NCBI RefSeq assembly: GCF_027364955.1
Contig: NZ_DAHXOI010000020.1
Coordinates: forward strand, 1-43,217
Reading direction: 5' to 3'
Source of the DNA: Ferrimicrobium sp.
GTDB lineage: Bacteria > Actinomycetota > Acidimicrobiia > Acidimicrobiales > Acidimicrobiaceae
Length of the DNA: 43,217 nt
The stretch's first letter is position 1. Each line of letters opens with the position of its first letter. Of the stretch, positions 35,547-43,217 are shown piece by piece. The notes beneath the pieces were generated by a model. It did no database searches. It was not told the origin of the DNA and saw only the letters and a program-made list of their open reading frames with translations. A program made the translations under genes and the position numbers.

Positions 35547-36210
35547 CGCCAAATTTGCGACGTAACTGACGAATATGGACGTCAACGGTACGGTCGTCTC
35601 CGTACCACTCGGGTCCCCATACGCCGTCGAGGAGCTGGCGTCTTGAGAGTGCGACTCCTCGATGGGTGATGAGAAAACCTAAGAGATCGAACTCTCTATT
35701 GGTTAAGGGAATTGGTGTTCCCGCTAACGTTGTCGCGCGGCGCTTTTGGTCCCAGGTGATCGGGCCAAGGATTTCGATGACGGCCCCAGCGGGTGGCGTC
35801 GCTTGGGTGCGTCGCAAGATTGCATTCAGTCTGGCGATGAGTTCCCGGGGAGAGAAGGGCTTTGTGACGTAATCATCTGCGCCGATCTCGAGTCCAAAGA
35901 TCCGATCAAGTTCCTGATCCCTGGCCGAAAGCATGACGATCGGAACGGTTGAATGTTTGCGTAGGGTGCGACAGACGTCGAGCCCGTCGAGGGCACCAGG
36001 TAGGTTAAGGTCGAGAATGACGGCGGTGGGAGCCTCTGTATCAAAAAGAGTGAGGGCCGACTCCCCGGTGATGGCGATCACTGGAACAAAGTGGGCACGC
36101 TCGAGATAGGCCCGCAGAAGCTCTGCTATAGAGGGATCATCCTCAACGATGAGAACGGCCGGTTGCACGGTAGTGAGCCTAGTGACCTTGGGAGCACGGA
36201 GGCGCGTCAA
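35497..36210 (-). CDS. OmpR/PhoB-family response regulator
   Basis: A 237-aa DNA-binding regulator phosphorylated by the adjacent kinase. The receiver domain shows EDD at 23-25, the phosphorylated Asp67 in VILDLNLPG, Ser95 and Lys117. The C-terminal winged helix carries PLTNREFDLLGFL, DRTVDVHIRQLRRKFG and TVWGVGYRL. TTG 36210 is the first possible start; GTG 36168 would remove 14 residues and is close to the conserved domain start. Its gene begins 60 bases after the DHA2 transporter gene on the same strand, so the transporter is a likely operon partner and possible target. Confidence 0.92.
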   Translation of the reverse strand: MTRLRAPKVTRLTTVQPAVLIVEDDPSIAELLRAYLERAHFVPVIAITGESALTLFDTEAPTAVILDLNLPGALDGLDVCRTLRKHSTVPIVMLSARDQELDRIFGLEIGADDYVTKPFSPRELIARLNAILRRTQATPPAGAVIEILGPITWDQKRRATTLAGTPIPLTNREFDLLGFLITHRGVALSRRQLLDGVWGPEWYGDDRTVDVHIRQLRRKFGDALPITTVWGVGYRLA

Positions 36211-36270
36211 TGGCCAGCCCCTGGTGAGCCGCTCACACCTATGGGCAGGGGATTGGATTTGTCCCGCTGA

Positions 36271-38160
36271 TCAAGCGTTGGGCGTATCGATCTGTTGGGC
36301 TCGATTCGTTGTGGAAAGAGACGAACCTGTCGCTGCTGCGCCAGAGACTTGATGCACAACATCGACCTTGGATGGAGGTTCGATGGGATCGAGTTCGCCA
36401 AGCTCGCGTTCGAACTCCTCGTCAGAAGGTGAGCTGGGGTCGATATCGCTGGCGGTGTACTTGCCACCACGCAGCCAAGAGGCCACGGCCGCGACAAGAC
36501 AGGCGATCGCTGCGAACATAAATGCCTCCGTGAGCCCGTGCCCGAAGGGCCGTGAGATCAAGTGCGGGAAGTAGAAGCGCCCGGTCAGATAGTGGGCATT
36601 TGCGGCAGGAAGTTTACCAAGGACCGAGGAACCGATCAGTTTTGCGATCGGATTGTACCCGAGGAAGGCTGCAAAGAGCAGGCTGACTGGTGGCAGGGTC
36701 GAGATTCCCTCTGCGATATGCAATGGAACGTGCTGATGGGTGAGGCCAGTGACCAGGGCATGTGGGAGATAAGCCTGGAGACCAAAGATCATCAGGGTGA
36801 AGAAGACGCCGATGGAGAGGACCATAGCTGAGTTCTGAAAAGTGGCGGCCATGCCGGCACCAACACCTCGTTCGTTGACGGGCAGGCTGTTCATGATACC
36901 AGCGCGGTTCGGCGAGGCGAAGAGACCCATGGCGAGTCCGTTGAGGAGAAGAAGTCCGGCAAAGACGGGGTAGGCAAAATTCACTGGCAAGTAGATCAGC
37001 AAGATGAAGGAGAGTGCGGCGATGACCATACCTCCGGTAGCGAAGGGGCGTGCACCAAAGCGGTCAGAGAGATACCCAGAGATCGGGCCAGCGGCGAGGA
37101 ATCCGATGGTGAGGGGTACGAGGTAGATGCCGGCCCAAAGTGGGGTCGATGAGTATGAGTAGCCGTGTTGGGGTAGCCAAATGCCTTGTAGCCAGATGAT
37201 GAGGATAAACATCATCCCACCTCGGCCCAGTGAGGCGAGGAGGCTGGCGAGGTTCCCGGCGCTATAGGGACGTAGCTTGAACAGACGTACGTTCATCATG
37301 GGTGCCGGTCGTTTGAGTTCGATCGCGACGAAACTGACCAGTGTCAGGACGCCTCCGATAAGGGCGGCGAGTACCCCCGGATTGGTCCACCCCATCGTGT
37401 GTCCGCCGTAGGGTTGGAGACCGTAGGTGATGCCAACCAGGATCGAGATGAGACCGATTGCAAAGACAAGGTTGCCGAGGACGTCGATCTTTGCTTTGAT
37501 CTTTTTGCCAAGGTCATGGAGCATGATATAGGCCCAAACCGTACCGATCAGGCCGAAGGGAACCGAGACAAGAAAGACGGCACGCCATGAGATTGGGGCC
37601 AAGAGGCCACCCATAATGAGGCCGAGAAACGACCCAGCGATCGCGGCAACATTATTGATTCCAAGGGCTAGACCACGCTGGTTCGAGGGGAAGGCATCGG
37701 TGAGGAGGGCGGCTGAGTTGGCAAAAAGGAGTGCTCCACCTAGGCCCTGTCCAAGCCGCATCACAATCAACCACATCGCACCCCCACCTCCATGCAACCA
37801 GGTGATCGAGAGAAGGATGGAAAAGATCGTGAAGGTAGCAAATCCCATGTTGTACATGCGCGCTCGTCCATACATGTCGCCAAGACGCCCGAAGCTCACG
37901 ACCATGACCGCTGTCACGACAAGGTAGCCCATCAATACCCAAAGAAAATAGGAGGTGTTCTGTGGTGCAAGCGGATTGAGCTTGATGCCGTTGAAGATCT
38001 CCGGTAGCGAGATCAGCACGATTGAGGAGTTGATGGTTGCCATCAAGATGCCGAGCGTGGTGTTGGAGAGAACGATCCATTTATAGCGCGGGTGTTCGGT
38101 TATTTTGAACGACCGTTCGCGCACCGACTGCTTGTTTGAATGGGTCTTGCTCCCAAGCAT
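36271..38160 (-). CDS. DHA2-family (14-helix) MFS transporter
   Basis: A 629-aa membrane protein with about 14 predicted helices of the EmrB/QacA type. It has the motif-A loop [11 protein letters not shown] (about 90-100), [14 protein letters not shown]-like motif C surroundings, and a second motif-A-like DRFGARPF. A soluble C-terminal tail of about 75 residues is rich in Asp, Glu, Ser and Thr. Such proteins export drugs or metabolites by proton antiport; the substrate is not evident. GAGGAG lies seven bases before ATG. It is the first gene of an operon with the response regulator and kinase, and it diverges from trpC. Confidence 0.88.
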   Translation of the reverse strand: MLGSKTHSNKQSVRERSFKITEHPRYKWIVLSNTTLGILMATINSSIVLISLPEIFNGIKLNPLAPQNTSYFLWVLMGYLVVTAVMVVSFGRLGDMYGRARMYNMGFATFTIFSILLSITWLHGGGGAMWLIVMRLGQGLGGALLFANSAALLTDAFPSNQRGLALGINNVAAIAGSFLGLIMGGLLAPISWRAVFLVSVPFGLIGTVWAYIMLHDLGKKIKAKIDVLGNLVFAIGLISILVGITYGLQPYGGHTMGWTNPGVLAALIGGVLTLVSFVAIELKRPAPMMNVRLFKLRPYSAGNLASLLASLGRGGMMFILIIWLQGIWLPQHGYSYSSTPLWAGIYLVPLTIGFLAAGPISGYLSDRFGARPFATGGMVIAALSFILLIYLPVNFAYPVFAGLLLLNGLAMGLFASPNRAGIMNSLPVNERGVGAGMAATFQNSAMVLSIGVFFTLMIFGLQAYLPHALVTGLTHQHVPLHIAEGISTLPPVSLLFAAFLGYNPIAKLIGSSVLGKLPAANAHYLTGRFYFPHLISRPFGHGLTEAFMFAAIACLVAAVASWLRGGKYTASDIDPSSPSDEEFERELGELDPIEPPSKVDVVHQVSGAAATGSSLSTTNRAQQIDTPNA

Positions 38161-38297
38161 CGCTCACTCCTCCAATCATGTCTTGCTCGCCTTGTCCTTG
38201 AGCCCCTCGACCAGACGACGAGCTAGTCCGTATAAGGAACACAACCAACTCATCGACGATCGTGTTCGCTGACGACGACTGTTCCAGTGTAGTCGGT

Positions 38298-38320
38298 AAG
38301 CGCTTGCATAGTACAACTAT
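38298..38320. promoter_or_regulatory. Two palindromes between the DHA2 gene and trpC
   Basis: AAGCGCTT (38298-38305) is a perfect 8-bp palindrome with the core seen in LacI-family operators. ATAGTACAACTAT (38308-38320) is an inverted repeat with a 3-bp spacer. They lie in the divergent region, 138 bp before the DHA2 start and 63 bp before the preferred trpC start, among -10-like TATATT (plus, 38318-38323) and TACTAT (minus). They could be operator sites for either gene. The rest of 38161-38382 shows no gene and no tryptophan-rich leader peptide. Confidence 0.4.
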
Positions 38321-38382
38321 ATTGAAGAAAGTGAGGCGATCTGGGGACTTTGCTGGTTCGGTGGGCGGGTAGCCTGGTAGCG

Positions 38383-39168
38383 GTGGCAACCTATCTCGAT
38401 GCTATTTTGGCGGTACACAGGGAGCGCTGCGCCAGCGATGGGCGTGATCTCGAGGGACTTCGTCGAGCTTGTGAGGCCATGCCATCCGCTCCTAGTTTTG
38501 AGGAAGCTCTTCGATCACCGTCCCTTGGTGTCATTGCTGAGGTCAAACGCCGTTCACCAGTTCGTGGGTCTATGTCCGAGGAGGAGGTACATCCAGCGGC
38601 AATCGCTGCCGAGTATCAAGCGGGAGGTGCCGCTGCGATCTCTGTGCTGACCGATACTCCCCATTTTGGCGGCAGTATGGATGATCTTAGCGCTGTGGTG
38701 GATGCGGTTACCATTCCGGTACTGCGTAAAGACTTTTTGCTGAGTGAACGCGACCTCTGTGATGCACGGCTCTATGGTGCTGGCGCGGCACTCCTGATCG
38801 CGGCAGCGATGGATCAAGAGAGGCTCGTTCAGCTGATCCGTTGGAGTTCGCTGATCGGGTTAGAACTGCTGCTCGAGGTGCATGATCCTCGTGAGTTGGC
38901 TGGTCTCGATTTAGTGGCCCTTGAGTTTCATGGTGCCCTTGGGATCAACCAGCGGGATCTGGTGACCTTCACCGTTGACTCCAGTCGGGCACTGGCCTAC
39001 CGTGAACAGTTGGGACACCAATTCCCGGTGGTGGCGGAGTCAGGGGTCAGGAGTCCCCAGGATGCGCACGCCTTGGCTGCTGGTGGTTACGATGCAGTTC
39101 TGGTGGGTGAGATGCTGATGCGTTCTCGGGATCGCCGTGCCGGTGTGAAGGCTCTCTGTGCAGGCTGA
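38383..39168 (+). CDS. trpC: Indole-3-glycerol phosphate synthase
   Basis: Closes the pyrrole ring of indole in tryptophan synthesis. The 261-aa barrel has VIAEVKRRSPVRG, ISVLTD, PVLRKDFL, LLEVHD, GINQRDL and AESGV, covering the catalytic Lys and Glu residues and the phosphate site. The frame is open to TTG 38350, but GTG 38383 (VATYLDAILA) matches the usual family N-terminus. It heads trpC-F-B-A; trpD is not in the window. The last 11 bases overlap trpF. Confidence 0.94.
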   Translation: MATYLDAILAVHRERCASDGRDLEGLRRACEAMPSAPSFEEALRSPSLGVIAEVKRRSPVRGSMSEEEVHPAAIAAEYQAGGAAAISVLTDTPHFGGSMDDLSAVVDAVTIPVLRKDFLLSERDLCDARLYGAGAALLIAAAMDQERLVQLIRWSSLIGLELLLEVHDPRELAGLDLVALEFHGALGINQRDLVTFTVDSSRALAYREQLGHQFPVVAESGVRSPQDAHALAAGGYDAVLVGEMLMRSRDRRAGVKALCAG

Positions 39169-39820
39169 GAATGTTTTTGTTAAGATCTGTGGCATCACCA
39201 ATGTCACTGATGCACTCGTGGCGCTCAACTGCGGAGCCGATGCGCTCGGCTTTGTCTTTGCCGAATCCGCGCGGCGGGTGACGGCAGAGGGCATCGCTCC
39301 GGTGCTGGCACATTTGCCGTCGCGAGTGCTCACTTTCGGGGTCTTCGTCGATACCCCTCCGGACGAAGTGCTTGCTGTAGCGCACTCGCTTGGGTTAGGG
39401 GGTGTGCAACTGCACGGTCACGAGCCACCGGACGAGGTTGCATACTTGAGAGCGCACCTACCATACGTGATCAAGGCGATCACCAGCGAGGATCTGCAGG
39501 GCGGAGGACTGGAGGGTTATCGGCCGTGGGCAACGCTCGTTGACGGGCCACGGCCAGGCTCAGGCGAACGATTGGACTGGGTGTCACTGGTGGAGATGTC
39601 CCCGGTGGAGCGACTCATCCTCGCCGGTGGTCTCAATGCCCACAACGTGGCAGAAGCGATCTCGCTGGTCAATCCCTATGGTGTAGATGTTTCGAGCGGG
39701 GTTGAAAGTAGTCCGGGCCACAAGGATCGGACCCAGGTGTGTGCGTTTGTGCGTGCAGTCCGGAGCGCCGTGCGCGCTGGAGTTGCCGTGCTGAGTGAGG
39801 AAGAAGGAGAGAGCAGATGA
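39158..39820 (+). CDS. trpF: Phosphoribosylanthranilate isomerase
   Basis: Isomerises phosphoribosylanthranilate to CdRP. The 220-aa barrel carries the catalytic Cys11 in VKICGIT, GFVFAESARRV, VQLHG, the catalytic Asp in LVDGPRPGSG and LAGGLN. The start is GTG 39158 inside trpC, and the stop overlaps trpB in ATGA, so translation is coupled on both sides. Its presence means HisA need not be the dual-function PriA. Confidence 0.94.
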   Translation: MQAENVFVKICGITNVTDALVALNCGADALGFVFAESARRVTAEGIAPVLAHLPSRVLTFGVFVDTPPDEVLAVAHSLGLGGVQLHGHEPPDEVAYLRAHLPYVIKAITSEDLQGGGLEGYRPWATLVDGPRPGSGERLDWVSLVEMSPVERLILAGGLNAHNVAEAISLVNPYGVDVSSGVESSPGHKDRTQVCAFVRAVRSAVRAGVAVLSEEEGESR

Positions 39821-41001
39821 CGAGCATGATGGATAGTCCGGATGCGACAGGTAGGTTCGGCGATTTCGGTGGGCGGTTCGTGCCGGAGTCGTTGATGCCG
39901 GCGGTGATTGAGCTGGAATCTTCCTTCCGTGAGGCCTGGAGTGACCCGCTTTTCCGTGCGGAGTACACAGCGATACTAGAGAGCTATGCGGGGCGACCAA
40001 CCCGTCTCTACCTCGCTGAACGACTCTCTGAGTATCTGGGTGCGGAGGTCTGGTTAAAACGTGAGGATCTCGCGCACACAGGCTCTCACAAGATCAATAA
40101 CGTGATCGGCCAGGCGTTGCTCGCGCGTCGGATGGGTAAGACCCGTCTGATCGCGGAGACGGGTGCGGGTCAACATGGGGTGGCGACTGCGACAGCTGCT
40201 GCATTGTTTGGCCTCGAGGCGAAGGTCTACATGGGAGAAGTTGATGTTGCTCGCCAATCGCTCAATGTGTTCCGCATGCGGTTGCTAGGTGCGGAGGTTG
40301 AGGCAGTTACCTCTGGCTCACGCACCTTGAAGGATGCCGTTAATGAGGCCATGCGCAGCTGGGTGGCGGCACTAAGCGATACGCATTACTGCATTGGGAG
40401 TGTGATGGGTCCCCATCCGTATCCGTGGATGGTCCGAGAGTTCCAGCGGGTCATCGGTGATGAGGCTCGGACCCAGTATCTCGCAGCGACAGGATCCACC
40501 CCGGACTGGGTCGTCGCCTGTGTGGGCGGGGGTTCGAACGCGGCTGGGACTTTTGCTGGCTTTGTCGATACCACGGCACGGCTGGTGGGCGTTGAGCCAG
40601 AGGGTGGAGCGGCGATAGGGCGTGGCATCGGAGGCATCGTGCATGGCATGCAGTCGTTCTTTCTTCAGGATGAGTTTGGTCAGGTCAACGAGGCCTCATC
40701 GATATCGGCTGGCCTTGATTACCCCGGTGTTGGCCCCGAACACGCGCATCTGTCGGCGATCGGTCGTGCGCGATATGGTCAGGTCAACGACGATCAGGTC
40801 TTGGATGCGGTTCAGTTACTAGCCCGCACTGAGGGGATCGTCTGCGCGCTTGAATCCGCCCACGCGATCGCCTGGCTCGTAGAGCATCAACCAGAGATCG
40901 CTGGGAGTTCTATCGTGGTAACCCTCTCGGGACGTGGTGACAAGGACATGGAGACGATCGCGGAGCGTCTTGGGTTTTTTGAAGGCGATCAGCGTGCTTG
41001 A
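39817..41001 (+). CDS. trpB: Tryptophan synthase beta chain
   Basis: The PLP enzyme that joins indole and serine to give tryptophan. The 394-aa protein has GGRFVPESLMPA at the N-terminus, KREDLAHTGSHKINN with the PLP lysine Lys92, the ETGAGQHGVATA loop, CVGGGSNAAG for the PLP phosphate, and GRGDKDM near the C-terminus. It is the TrpB1 type that pairs with TrpA. It overlaps trpF by four bases and trpA by eight. Confidence 0.96.
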   Translation: MTSMMDSPDATGRFGDFGGRFVPESLMPAVIELESSFREAWSDPLFRAEYTAILESYAGRPTRLYLAERLSEYLGAEVWLKREDLAHTGSHKINNVIGQALLARRMGKTRLIAETGAGQHGVATATAAALFGLEAKVYMGEVDVARQSLNVFRMRLLGAEVEAVTSGSRTLKDAVNEAMRSWVAALSDTHYCIGSVMGPHPYPWMVREFQRVIGDEARTQYLAATGSTPDWVVACVGGGSNAAGTFAGFVDTTARLVGVEPEGGAAIGRGIGGIVHGMQSFFLQDEFGQVNEASSISAGLDYPGVGPEHAHLSAIGRARYGQVNDDQVLDAVQLLARTEGIVCALESAHAIAWLVEHQPEIAGSSIVVTLSGRGDKDMETIAERLGFFEGDQRA

Positions 41002-41767
41002 AAGGACCCTGCAACAGCTTCGGTTGAGCCGCCGACGGCTTCTCATCCCGTATGTGATGGCAGGCAGCGATCCCGATTGGCTCTCGTTGGTCGATCTTGT
41101 GATCGAGAGTGGAGCTGATGCGGTGGAGATTGGGATTCCATTCTCCGACCCAAGTATGGATGGTCCTGTCATCCAACGTGCTGGAGAGCTCGCCCTCGCA
41201 CGTGGGGTCACACCGCTTTCAGTGTTGAGCGAGTTGCGGACACGATCATTTTCAGTCCCGATTGTGGTGATGACCTATTACAACATCTTCCATCACATGG
41301 GCATCGAGCGCGCAGTCACTGAGCTGCGCCAGGCGGGTGTGGATGGAGTGATCATTCCGGACCTTCCCTTGGAGGAAGGTCAGAGTTGGAGGACGAGTGC
41401 AAAGACCCAGGGACTTGAGACTGTCCAGCTCATCTCTCCGGTGACCTCACTTGAGCGGGTTGATGACATCCTCGCGGTCGCGGAGGGTTTTGTCTATGGC
41501 GTAGGAAGCATGAGTGTGACCGGCGAACGGGCCGAACTGGCTGAGACGGCCACTGCCTTGGCGACGCGCATCCGCCCTCGCACTGAGCTGCCGTTACTCA
41601 TCGGGATCGGCATCTCGAATGGCGAGCAGGCGGCGGCGGTCGTCGAGGCCGGGGCCGATGGGGTGGTAGTCGGCTCTGCTCTCTTGCGGCGAGTACTCGA
41701 GGGTCAGTCACCAAACGAGCTAGCTGACTTTGTTCAGAGCATTCGAGAGTCCCTCGACGGGACCTAG
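40994..41767 (+). CDS. trpA: Tryptophan synthase alpha chain
   Basis: Cleaves indole-3-glycerol phosphate and channels indole to TrpB. The catalytic pair is visible as Glu45 and Asp56 in VEIGIPFSDPSMDGP, and GVGSMSVTG plus GIGISNGEQ supply the phosphate site. The frame is open to 40934, but that start lies deep inside trpB. GTG 40994 overlaps the trpB stop, follows GAAGG by eight bases and gives the usual length of 257 aa. It is the last gene of the trp cluster. A weak 5-bp stem at 41760-41776 spans its stop. Confidence 0.94.
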   Translation: MLERTLQQLRLSRRRLLIPYVMAGSDPDWLSLVDLVIESGADAVEIGIPFSDPSMDGPVIQRAGELALARGVTPLSVLSELRTRSFSVPIVVMTYYNIFHHMGIERAVTELRQAGVDGVIIPDLPLEEGQSWRTSAKTQGLETVQLISPVTSLERVDDILAVAEGFVYGVGSMSVTGERAELAETATALATRIRPRTELPLLIGIGISNGEQAAAVVEAGADGVVVGSALLRRVLEGQSPNELADFVQSIRESLDGT

Positions 41768-42036
41768 GCGGGGTCCGATCGCGTGCGTAAACCTGGTATC
41801 ACCTCATTGTCGGTGAGCCAGCAGCGCCATGACTCTGACATCACCGAGGGATGAAGGTTCGCTCGGGACAACTGGGTTAGTGGCAAACAAAATGTCGGCG
41901 TTTGTGAGAACGCAAGCGCGCAACAGCGGTCCGTGGATCTTGCGAAAAACTAGTCGTGTAGGCTTGCCGTTCACCTACTGCTTCATCGAAGCTCATTTCG
42001 CCATCCCTGCAACCGAAACTCAGTAGCGGGCCAGTG

Positions 42037-42066
42037 CTTTTGGCCCCACAGTCGTCACTTTTGGCC
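42037..42066. repeat. Pair of CTTTTGGCC direct repeats
   Basis: Two copies of CTTTTGGCC at 42037-42045 and 42058-42066, offset by 21 bp. This period and repeat style resemble insertion-sequence terminal repeats, but only two copies are present and no transposase is nearby. Confidence 0.3.
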
Positions 42067-42602
42067 GACCTCGCCGCAGGGCAGCTCCAGAATACCAAGA
42101 CCAGAGCTTAGGTGTTGCTGGTGGCGTTTACGCAGCGGTCATGAACGGCTCCGCAACCGTCGCACGTCCACCGTCTGGCCGCTGACGGCATTGATGTCGA
42201 TATTGCTTCGCACGTTGAACGCGTCCTCGTGCTCGGCCGCCAGCGGCGAGCGATCCTCTGGGGTGCAGTATCGGTGTGTGTAGCTTGGAAAGTACACCAA
42301 TGAGGACGAGCAGACAGAGATGCTGGAATGGCACCCTACGGTGAAATGGTAGAGGAGGTGAGACCTCACCGAAGGTACCGAGCCATGCGTTTCCCGTGGC
42401 GGATGATTGGAGTCCTGATGGTCGATTGATCGGTGCGTGATCCGTCTCGTCATGGCTCATCAGATGGCTGGAGCAGAGGCGCGCGATGGGCTTGGTGCTC
42501 TCGCTATGAGATGCGCAGTACTTTGACTGGCAACGTAGGCCATATCCGTTGCTCCTAGGCACATTGGTGGCGGCGATGGGGCGCTGGATTTGGGTCGTGC
42601 AC

Positions 42603-42608
42603 TAGGAT
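42603..42608 (+). promoter_or_regulatory. Putative -10 box of a leaderless promoter (LapA-domain gene)
   Basis: TAGGAT is followed by seven bases and then ATG 42616, with no Shine-Dalgarno. Confidence 0.4.
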
Positions 42609-42615
42609 CTGGACC

Positions 42616-43011
42616 ATGGAACAAGAAGGCGATGCCATCGCACCCAACGCGGACGGACTCTCAGATGATGAATCGCGTGAGAATGACGCTTCCGTTCCCC
42701 AAGTGGCGGATAGCGAACCAATCGGCAGTGGTGAACCGCGACATTTGGCGGAGCGACCGCATTCGACGAGAACCTCCCGGGTGTGGATTGGTTCGTTCTT
42801 CGGGCTGGTGGTGCTGATCGCGATTCTCGTCTTCATCCTGCAGAATCTTGCCTCCATCGCCATCCACTTTCCAGGATCCACTATTCGCATGCCGGTGGGT
42901 GTGGCCATCTTGTTTGGCGTTATTCTTGGCGGTCTATTTGTCTTTCTCCTCGGCTTGGCGCGGGTCCTCCAGTTGCGACGGAGCATGGGTCGCAACCGAA
43001 AGGCAAGTTGA
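42616..43011 (+). CDS. LapA-domain (DUF1049) membrane protein
   Basis: A 131-aa protein. The first 50 residues are acidic and disordered. Two membrane helices follow (about 56-77 and 92-114), joined by FILQNLASIAIHFPGS, the hallmark of the LapA domain, and then a basic tail. In Gram-negatives LapA acts in lipopolysaccharide assembly; that role cannot apply directly in an actinobacterium, and the function of these homologues is unknown. The gene is separate from its neighbours and probably leaderless. A 202-codon frame on the opposite strand is a shadow. Confidence 0.8.
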   Translation: MEQEGDAIAPNADGLSDDESRENDASVPQVADSEPIGSGEPRHLAERPHSTRTSRVWIGSFFGLVVLIAILVFILQNLASIAIHFPGSTIRMPVGVAILFGVILGGLFVFLLGLARVLQLRRSMGRNRKAS

Positions 43012-43070
43012 TCGCGATAGGGATCGATGATCCTGGCGAGATGACGAGCGACTGCTGGGGGTCCTGCGTT

Positions 43071-43090
43071 GGTCAAATTCGCCATTGACC
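43071..43090 (+). terminator. Stem-loop downstream of the LapA-domain gene
   Basis: GGTCAA (43071-43076) pairs with TTGACC (43085-43090) across an 8-nt loop, 60 bases after the stop. No T-run follows. The remaining 43091-43217 holds nothing I can identify. Confidence 0.3.
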
Positions 43091-43217
43091 GGTAGCGACT
43101 GGGGCTAGCCGGGCTTTCAGCACATGCAAGGGCGAAGGGAGCTACCACTTCTCTTGAGGACATGGTCAGCGCTTGTTGCCCCCCTCGAGCAGGTCGAATG
43201 TCTGGAGAGACAGAGCC

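Larger units (their letters stand above)
41768..42615. other. Gene-poor 848-bp region, possible mobile-element relics
   Basis: I find no convincing gene here. Open frames on both strands lack ribosome binding sites and recognisable motifs. CTTTTGGCC occurs at 42037 and 42058, 21 bp apart, which resembles the short repeats at some IS21-family ends. A minus-strand frame around 42139-42260 ends with a stretch (NIDINAVSGQTVDVRRL) that faintly recalls the end of a TnpB-like zinc-ribbon protein. Both are weak. The region may be decayed mobile DNA between trpA and the LapA-domain gene. Confidence 0.3.

Noticed and set aside
38341-38382. Possible trp leader peptide upstream of trpC
   Set aside because: The short frame contains only one in-frame Trp codon, and no terminator/antiterminator pair is visible.
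42555-43163. 202-codon minus-strand frame opposite the LapA-domain gene
   Set aside because: It lies antisense to a gene with clear membrane helices and family motif. Its product is a Ser/Arg/Pro-rich mixture with no motif, typical of a shadow frame.

Overview
The window reads as a compact stretch of actinobacterial chromosome with moderately high GC. Several genes have a TANNNT box 6-10 bases before the start codon and no Shine-Dalgarno, which suggests leaderless transcripts. Typically actinobacterial families are present: an SCO6745/SalK-like protein and a GroES-like paralogue ending in TGLYL. Gene content and base composition would fit an Acidimicrobiia member (Ferrimicrobium/Acidithrix type). 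That placement is inference and no rRNA gene is present to test it. I see no tRNA, rRNA, CRISPR array or intact mobile element.

Layout. (1) 0.3-2.3 kb: pheA and tyrA. (2) 2.2-4.2 kb, minus: an EAL phosphodiesterase with a degenerate GGDEF. (3) 4.4-8.3 kb: an operon of acyl-CoA ligase, a 74-aa helical protein and acetoacetyl-CoA synthetase, followed by about 0.6 kb of non-coding DNA with 23-bp tandem repeats like an insertion-sequence end. (4) 8.8-20.3 kb: single genes and pairs: SCO6745-like protein, gamma-carbonic-anhydrase fold protein, a four-helix EamA protein coupled to an ABC ATPase, a GAF-like/GGDEF cyclase, an AcuI/YhdH reductase, a DinB-like protein, an FMN alpha-hydroxy-acid oxidase, an MFS transporter, an APH-fold kinase and a beta-helix lipoprotein. 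(5) 20.4-28.7 kb: a PPOX flavoprotein, then hisD-C-B-H-A-F, a GroES-like gene, hisI and trpE, mostly with overlapping stop/start codons. (6) 28.7-38.2 kb: ygfZ (minus); a 54-aa ORF coupled to a 1440-aa membrane GGDEF-EAL protein (plus); and a minus-strand DHA2 transporter-response regulator-histidine kinase operon. (7) 38.4-41.8 kb: trpC-F-B-A. (8) 41.8-43.2 kb: gene-poor DNA with possible mobile-element relics, then a LapA-domain membrane protein.

How it fits together. The window supplies the terminal steps to phenylalanine and tyrosine, most of histidine synthesis (hisG and hisE are not here) and most of tryptophan synthesis (trpG and trpD are not here). The trp genes are split: trpE rides on the his operon and trpCFBA lies about 9.7 kb downstream. 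Interleaved among them are three c-di-GMP proteins: one probable cyclase with an inhibitory site, one probable phosphodiesterase, and one bifunctional membrane sensor with a possible zinc-binding C-terminal domain. Five of the seven convergent gene pairs overlap at their 3' ends.
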